The notes under the pieces are model-generated. The model was not told where the DNA came from, did not search any database, and saw nothing but the letters and a program-made list of their open reading frames with translations. DNA of 64,000 bases from Chrysomallon squamiferum (Eukaryota > Mollusca > Gastropoda > Neomphalida > Peltospiridae). The stretch lies in NCBI GenBank assembly GCA_012295275.1, contig CM022674.1:6336436-6400435 (forward strand), in the 5' to 3' direction. The position numbers were made by a program, and so were the translations under genes. This document shows, piece by piece, positions 56,954-64,000 of this stretch (positions are counted from its first letter, which is position 1; the number at the start of each line of letters is the position of its first letter).

Positions 56954-57515
56954 AGGCGAAACCCGCGACTGATGACAGCTAATTAATTATAATAAATTTT
57001 ATTGTTTCTTTTTACATTAGTCTTTAGTTCAGTGGCTCAGTTAAAACACGTGTGATTTGTGTCCGTGTGTGAGTGTGTCTGTTAGTATTCTGTTAACTTT
57101 TTCATTTGTCTGAAAACCGACGATTATCTTTTTTTTTTCCTTTAGTTGCTACTGTGTTTTATTTTAATGGAAAAAAATTTCTGAAATTTGTCATCTTTTT
57201 CTATAATATATATATTACATCAAGTGTGAAAAATGGACATTTTATGCATTCTGAATAAATGTTTATGTTTAACGAAACATCTGTGTGAGTTATAGAAACA
57301 TAGTTTAACTGCATATACCATGTTACGAGAGTAAACCCAAAGAACTCAAACAAGAACACTGGTGACGTGCAGATTATTTTTCAAACTTCTTTTTGCTTTT
57401 GGGTTTGAGGGCATCAAAATGAAAATATTTAGATTTTGCTGGGGGTTGTTGTGTCTTGTTGTTGTGTATTTTTCTCTTTTGTTCTGCAATTTCTTCATTT
57501 TATCTTATTTCACAG

Positions 57516-57720
57516 AGTTCAGACAGACGTGCGAGTTCAGACAGACTTCCGACTTTCGACTGTTCGTTTACGACTGTTCGAGTTTACGACTGTTCGTCTT
57601 TACGACTGTTCGTCTTTACGACTGTTCGCGTTTACGACTGTTCGAGTTTACGACTGTTCGCGTTTACGACACTTCGAGTTTACGACTGTTCGCGTTTACG
57701 ACTGTTCGAGTTTACGACAG
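57516..57720. repeat. 18-bp minisatellite in the 3' flank of TMED relic E
   Basis: About ten units of tttacgactgttcgagt, some shortened; before it, gagttcagacagac occurs twice. The six-residue periodic frames across it are artefacts. A single unit lies at the matching place in the flank of copy B. Confidence 0.9.
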
Positions 57721-57984
57721 GACATCTCGCATTGAGGTCACAGTTAAAACCAGGTCCATACTTTTCTATTTCTATCGACAGTTTTTTCCGAACAAAGTTT
57801 TATCCGAACGAAGATAAAAATTCGGGCGGACTGGAAATGAACCAAAGCACCGACAGATAAGTCAAAATGATACCAGTCTTTTTAAGTGGTAATTGGGTGG
57901 TAATTGGGTTTTCACAAAATGCTAAAAATACGCATGAGCTAATTTTTGTCTTTTAAAATATTTTTTCATTTAAAATCTAAAACA

Positions 57985-58275
57985 TCGATGTGTTACTTCT
58001 ACTACTGCTGTCACAACTGATACTAACGTACACCGCACCACTACTACTACTTCGACGAATATTACTATTAGCTGTAATGCATCTACTACAGTTACTACAA
58101 GTGTTATTAATAATTTTCGTCACTTTTGTTGTTCTTATTACCAGTACTGCTGCTAACACCACCATCATTACTACCGAGTACAACAACTACTACGTCATTT
58201 ACTAATACTCCTACTGTTAATACTATATATGTGTGTGTGTGTGTGTCTATAGATAGATAGATAGATAGATATACA
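57985..58275. repeat. Degenerate (ACT)n, (GT)n and (TAGA)n
   Basis: ACT units 57,990-58,220, GT 58,230-58,247, TAGA 58,250-58,272. Confidence 0.85.
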
Positions 58276-58739
58276 CATACGATTATGTGCATCTTACCTT
58301 AGGTTAGTAGTATGGTCATAGGAATAGATGGTTCTTTAAAAAAAAAATTGTTGGTTTTTTACTTCCCATTTTAAATAATTAGGTATTTTGGCATCTTAAG
58401 TTTTAAACGGTCACAGAAATAAATTGACAGCATCAAAGAAAAAAGATCGATCGATGAAGACTGCAGGCATAAAAAAAATAGTTTAGAGTTTTTACAGTTC
58501 CCCCTCTATTTCACAGAACTAAGAAAAAAAGAAAATGAAGTGATATATCGTATTTTCTTTCACAGTTGGTGTTTTCGTTAAAAAAAAACATAGTGTGTTT
58601 TACTGGTGTTTTTTCATGTAAAATTGCCACGACTTACCCTCTACATTACATGAGTAAATATCGAAACATAATGCGTGCTTAATAAAACGATGGTTAAAAC
58701 ATAAGCAAAGGATTGGGCAAAAAAAAAAAAAAATCAAAC

Positions 58740-58851
58740 CCGACACCTCAACAAACTAAAATAGGTCTGTCTCGTAATGTTATCGATCGCGTCTGCGTTT
58801 TGTTGTCTGTTACCATCTGCGCGTTATGAACTTTTACTATTGAATACGAAA
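58740..58851 (+). promoter_or_regulatory. Putative proximal promoter of TMED copy C
   Basis: Contains TTATCGATCGCGTCT at about 58,780-58,794 and tctgcgcgtt nearer the ATG, both shared with copy A. Confidence 0.35.
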
Positions 58852-61927
<3,076 letters not shown>

Positions 61928-61945
61928 TGATTGCTAATTAATTAT

Positions 61946-61951
61946 AATAAA
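61946..61951 (+). promoter_or_regulatory. Polyadenylation signal of TMED copy C
   Basis: AATAAA lies 18 bases after the stop codon, within a block (taattaattataataaa) found at the same place after every last exon of the family. The 3' untranslated region may thus be only about 30-50 bases. Confidence 0.6.
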
Positions 61952-63165
61952 TGTTATTGTTGTTTTATTTTATTCGTTTGTTGCTTTTTGTTGTTGTTGT
62001 TGTTATTTTTACATTATTTTTTTAGTTCAGTGTTTTATTTAATATATCTGATTTGTAAGCGCGTGTGTGTGTGCGTGTGTGTTTGTATTGTTCTCGCGCG
62101 CTTATTAAATGAAGGAAACGGGGGGGGGGAAGGTTGATAATGGAACAATTAAACGTGTTGAAATAGTTATCTTTTTTAGTCCACTTATCGTTTTTGATTA
62201 ACCAGATCTACCCCTATTCCCGTAATCTTTTTATTTGTCCCGAAAATCCACATTACAATCATTTTTTTTTTTTTCGTTTTGTTACCGTGTTTTTTAAAAA
62301 TGGAAATTTTACCGATTATAAATACATTTTTATATTTAACAGAATACTGAAAACAGCGTGATATACCAGAAAAACGATAAGCAATCGAAACAACAATGCA
62401 AATCAGTTTCACGCAAGATATAGCAAAATCCTTTTCACCAGATCCTCAGAGTCGAACAGATTCTGTGCCTGAGTTAGCAAACTGATCAAAACTGATGAGA
62501 ATTCAACCACATTAACCTTTCTTTACTCGTTGCACTGTGTTTTAATTAATTTTTGAATTCGGTTATATTAAGTAATCACCACTTTCTAGTATTAAACTTT
62601 GGTTTGTCAGCAAAACTTAAGAAAAGGCAGTATGTATGTGTGTTAAAAAATGTTTTTAAAAATATTTTCTAACTTTACTGTTTCTCCTAATTACAGTTTA
62701 TAGTGAATGATCAGTTTATGTATTGTATGTTACAGACAGACAGACAGACAGACATAGAGAGAAGGATAAACTAATAGAGACAGACAGACAGACAGACAGA
62801 CAAATAGGGAGAAGTAGGAAAGGAAAAAAGGTTGGATCACGTGCGAGAAACATTCACTGCATTTCAATTATTTCTCCTTCTGTTTTTATTGGTTTTATTT
62901 ATTTATTTATTTATTTATTTATTTTATTTTATTTTATTTATTTATTTTTTTATTATTATTAATATTCCTATTATTTCCAATAAGAATGCAGACATAAACA
63001 CACAGAGAATTGCTACAAAAATGTATCGTCTCGATTAAATGAGTTCACTTTATTTCCTAAAACCTGATGCATGGTTAATCAAAGGTGCATTAAAACAAAA
63101 GCAAACGGCAGAAAAAAAAAAAAAAAAAAAAAAAAAATCGTTAATAATAATACGCGTCATCTCTA
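61952..63165. other. Spacer between TMED copies C and D
   Basis: CAGA repeats at 62,734-62,803, TTTA at 62,895-62,950, poly-A 63,111-63,137. From about 63,030 on the sequence matches the 5' flank of copy A. No gene recognised. Confidence 0.6.
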
Positions 63166-63169
63166 CAAA

Positions 63170-63266
63170 CAAAAAATGGGTCAGTCACATTTTTCTTTCG
63201 ATCGAGTCTACACTGCATTATTTGCGATCGTCTGCTCCTGTTGAATGTTTACTTACGAATAAGAAA
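63170..63266 (+). promoter_or_regulatory. Putative proximal promoter of TMED copy D
   Basis: Shares tgggtcagtc and TTTCGATCGAGTCT (63,196-63,209) with the flanks of A, B and C. Confidence 0.35.
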
Positions 63267-63473
63267 ATGGCGCACATTAGCTACATTTCTTTATTGTCAG
63301 TTTTTGTTTTTGCGACCAACGTACTTTTGCCAGGCGCTCAACAACACAGTGATCATACTTTTGACAGTTTTCCGGGAATACGTCATGAATTCAAAGTTGA
63401 AGTACAACCGGGCAGAGAAATTTGTTTTTACCAAAACTTGAAAGAACAAGCGGAAATGCACGTTTTGTACCAG
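63267..63473 (+). CDS. p24/TMED copy D, exon 1 (gene continues beyond the window)
   Basis: 207 bases from ATG to a good donor (cag|gtagga), matching exon 1 of copy C in length and phase. It encodes the signal peptide (MAHISYISLLSVFVFATN...) and the start of the GOLD domain with the first family cysteine (EICFYQ). No stop or frameshift. In copies A and C exon 2 starts about 570 bases after exon 1; here only 527 bases remain, so exon 2 would fall just past the right edge. The upstream in-frame methionine at 63,039 is not favoured because homology to the paralogues' coding region starts at 63,267. Confidence 0.85.
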
Positions 63474-64000
63474 GTAGGATTCAATAGATTTTGTATCTTG
63501 CGCGCGCACACAATACATACACACATGCACATTAATATTGGTTACCAATGATTGCAGAAGTCTTCAACGTTATGCATAATAATGTAATAGCCTTCATTCA
63601 TTTTCGTTAAAATTATACTGGGATTTTTATTATTATTATTATTATTATTATTGTTAGTGTTGGTGTTGTTGTTGTTGGTTGTTGTGGTGGTGGTGGTGGT
63701 CGTTGGTAAGCGGTTAATAAATGGTGGACAGTCGTTCAAGAACAATAAATTGACAAAATTGGAAAAAATTGCTGAATGATAAAATATAGTTTTCAACGGA
63801 GGAACAGTAACATACTGCACAGAAATCATGTAACGTATTTAGTTTATGATCGGTCATTTTTCTTTTGATTAATATTCGTAAATTCACATCTGAAACATGA
63901 TCTGTTAAACATGAACGTATGTCCGTATTTTTTAATTTTCATTATTTTTCTCATTTTTTTTTTTTTTTTTTTCCTTTTTCGAACTTTTTCTTATTCATAA
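63474..64000. other. Start of intron 1 of TMED copy D
   Basis: Contains ATT/GTT/GGT units at 63,630-63,710 and T-rich DNA at the edge. No (CT)n tract is seen here, unlike copies A and C. Confidence 0.5.

Noticed and set aside
57362-57860. Frames with RLFVYDCSSL-type repeats
   Set aside because: Translation of the 18-bp minisatellite (six-residue period).
58777-58851. In-frame upstream methionine for TMED copy C
   Set aside because: It lies in the conserved promoter-like block and paralogues align as coding only from 58,852.

Overview
The window is eukaryotic genomic DNA from an invertebrate, most likely a lophotrochozoan and probably a mollusc. Genes have introns, the background is A+T rich and mostly non-coding, and microsatellites are extremely dense: (CT/GA)n, (GTT)n, (ATT)n, (GTA)n, (TATG)n, (TTTA)n and poly-T. 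There are also decayed tRNA-derived SINE-like pieces. The mollusc assignment is inference, not proof.

From 1 to about 35.6 kb I found no gene I can support. The stretch is microsatellites, several minisatellites (17-bp at 0.86 kb, 40-bp at 4.2 kb, 55-bp at 16.6 kb, a 22-bp core at 20.9 kb, 30-bp at 30.6-31.5 kb, a 74-bp duplication at 34.9 kb), one good inverted repeat (17.46-17.62 kb) and a few CpG-richer islands that could be promoters or untranslated exons (about 6.0, 7.5 and 35.7 kb).

At 36.99-38.39 kb a G+C-rich, intronless coding exon on the + strand encodes a class A (rhodopsin-like) seven-transmembrane receptor. It is preceded by a good splice acceptor and followed by AATAAA. Its frame is broken by one base at a CCCCGGGG run near 37.705 kb.

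From about 43.1 kb to the right edge lies a local cluster of p24/TMED-type cargo-receptor genes (GOLD domain, coiled coil, one C-terminal membrane helix, diphenylalanine tail). Each full copy has four coding exons with the same phases and nearly the same lengths (about 207, 118, 134 and 234 bases). Copy C (58,852-61,927, +) and copy B (53,012-50,690, -) are intact. Copy A (44,290-48,044, +) is complete but lacks one base in exon 1. Copy D (from 63,267, +) runs off the window after exon 1. Broken relics lie between them: a last exon at 43.3 kb (+), an exon-3 scar at 48.8 kb (-), an exon 1 at 53.2 kb (-), an exon 2 with a T-rich insertion at 53.9 kb (-), a fused exon-1/exon-4 scrap at 54.6 kb (-), and a truncated last exon at 56.8 kb (+). 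The duplicated unit includes about 100-200 bp of 5' flank and up to about 850 bp of 3' flank.

Paralogous introns share non-coding blocks: a paired TTACGTCA/TGACGTAA element in intron 2, an array of TACTAAC-like repeats in intron 3, and a conserved TATCGATCG block upstream of exon 1. The cluster is a family in active birth and death, and is the most interesting system in the window. A p24 protein would act in early secretory cargo sorting; what an expanded, divergent set does in this animal is unknown.
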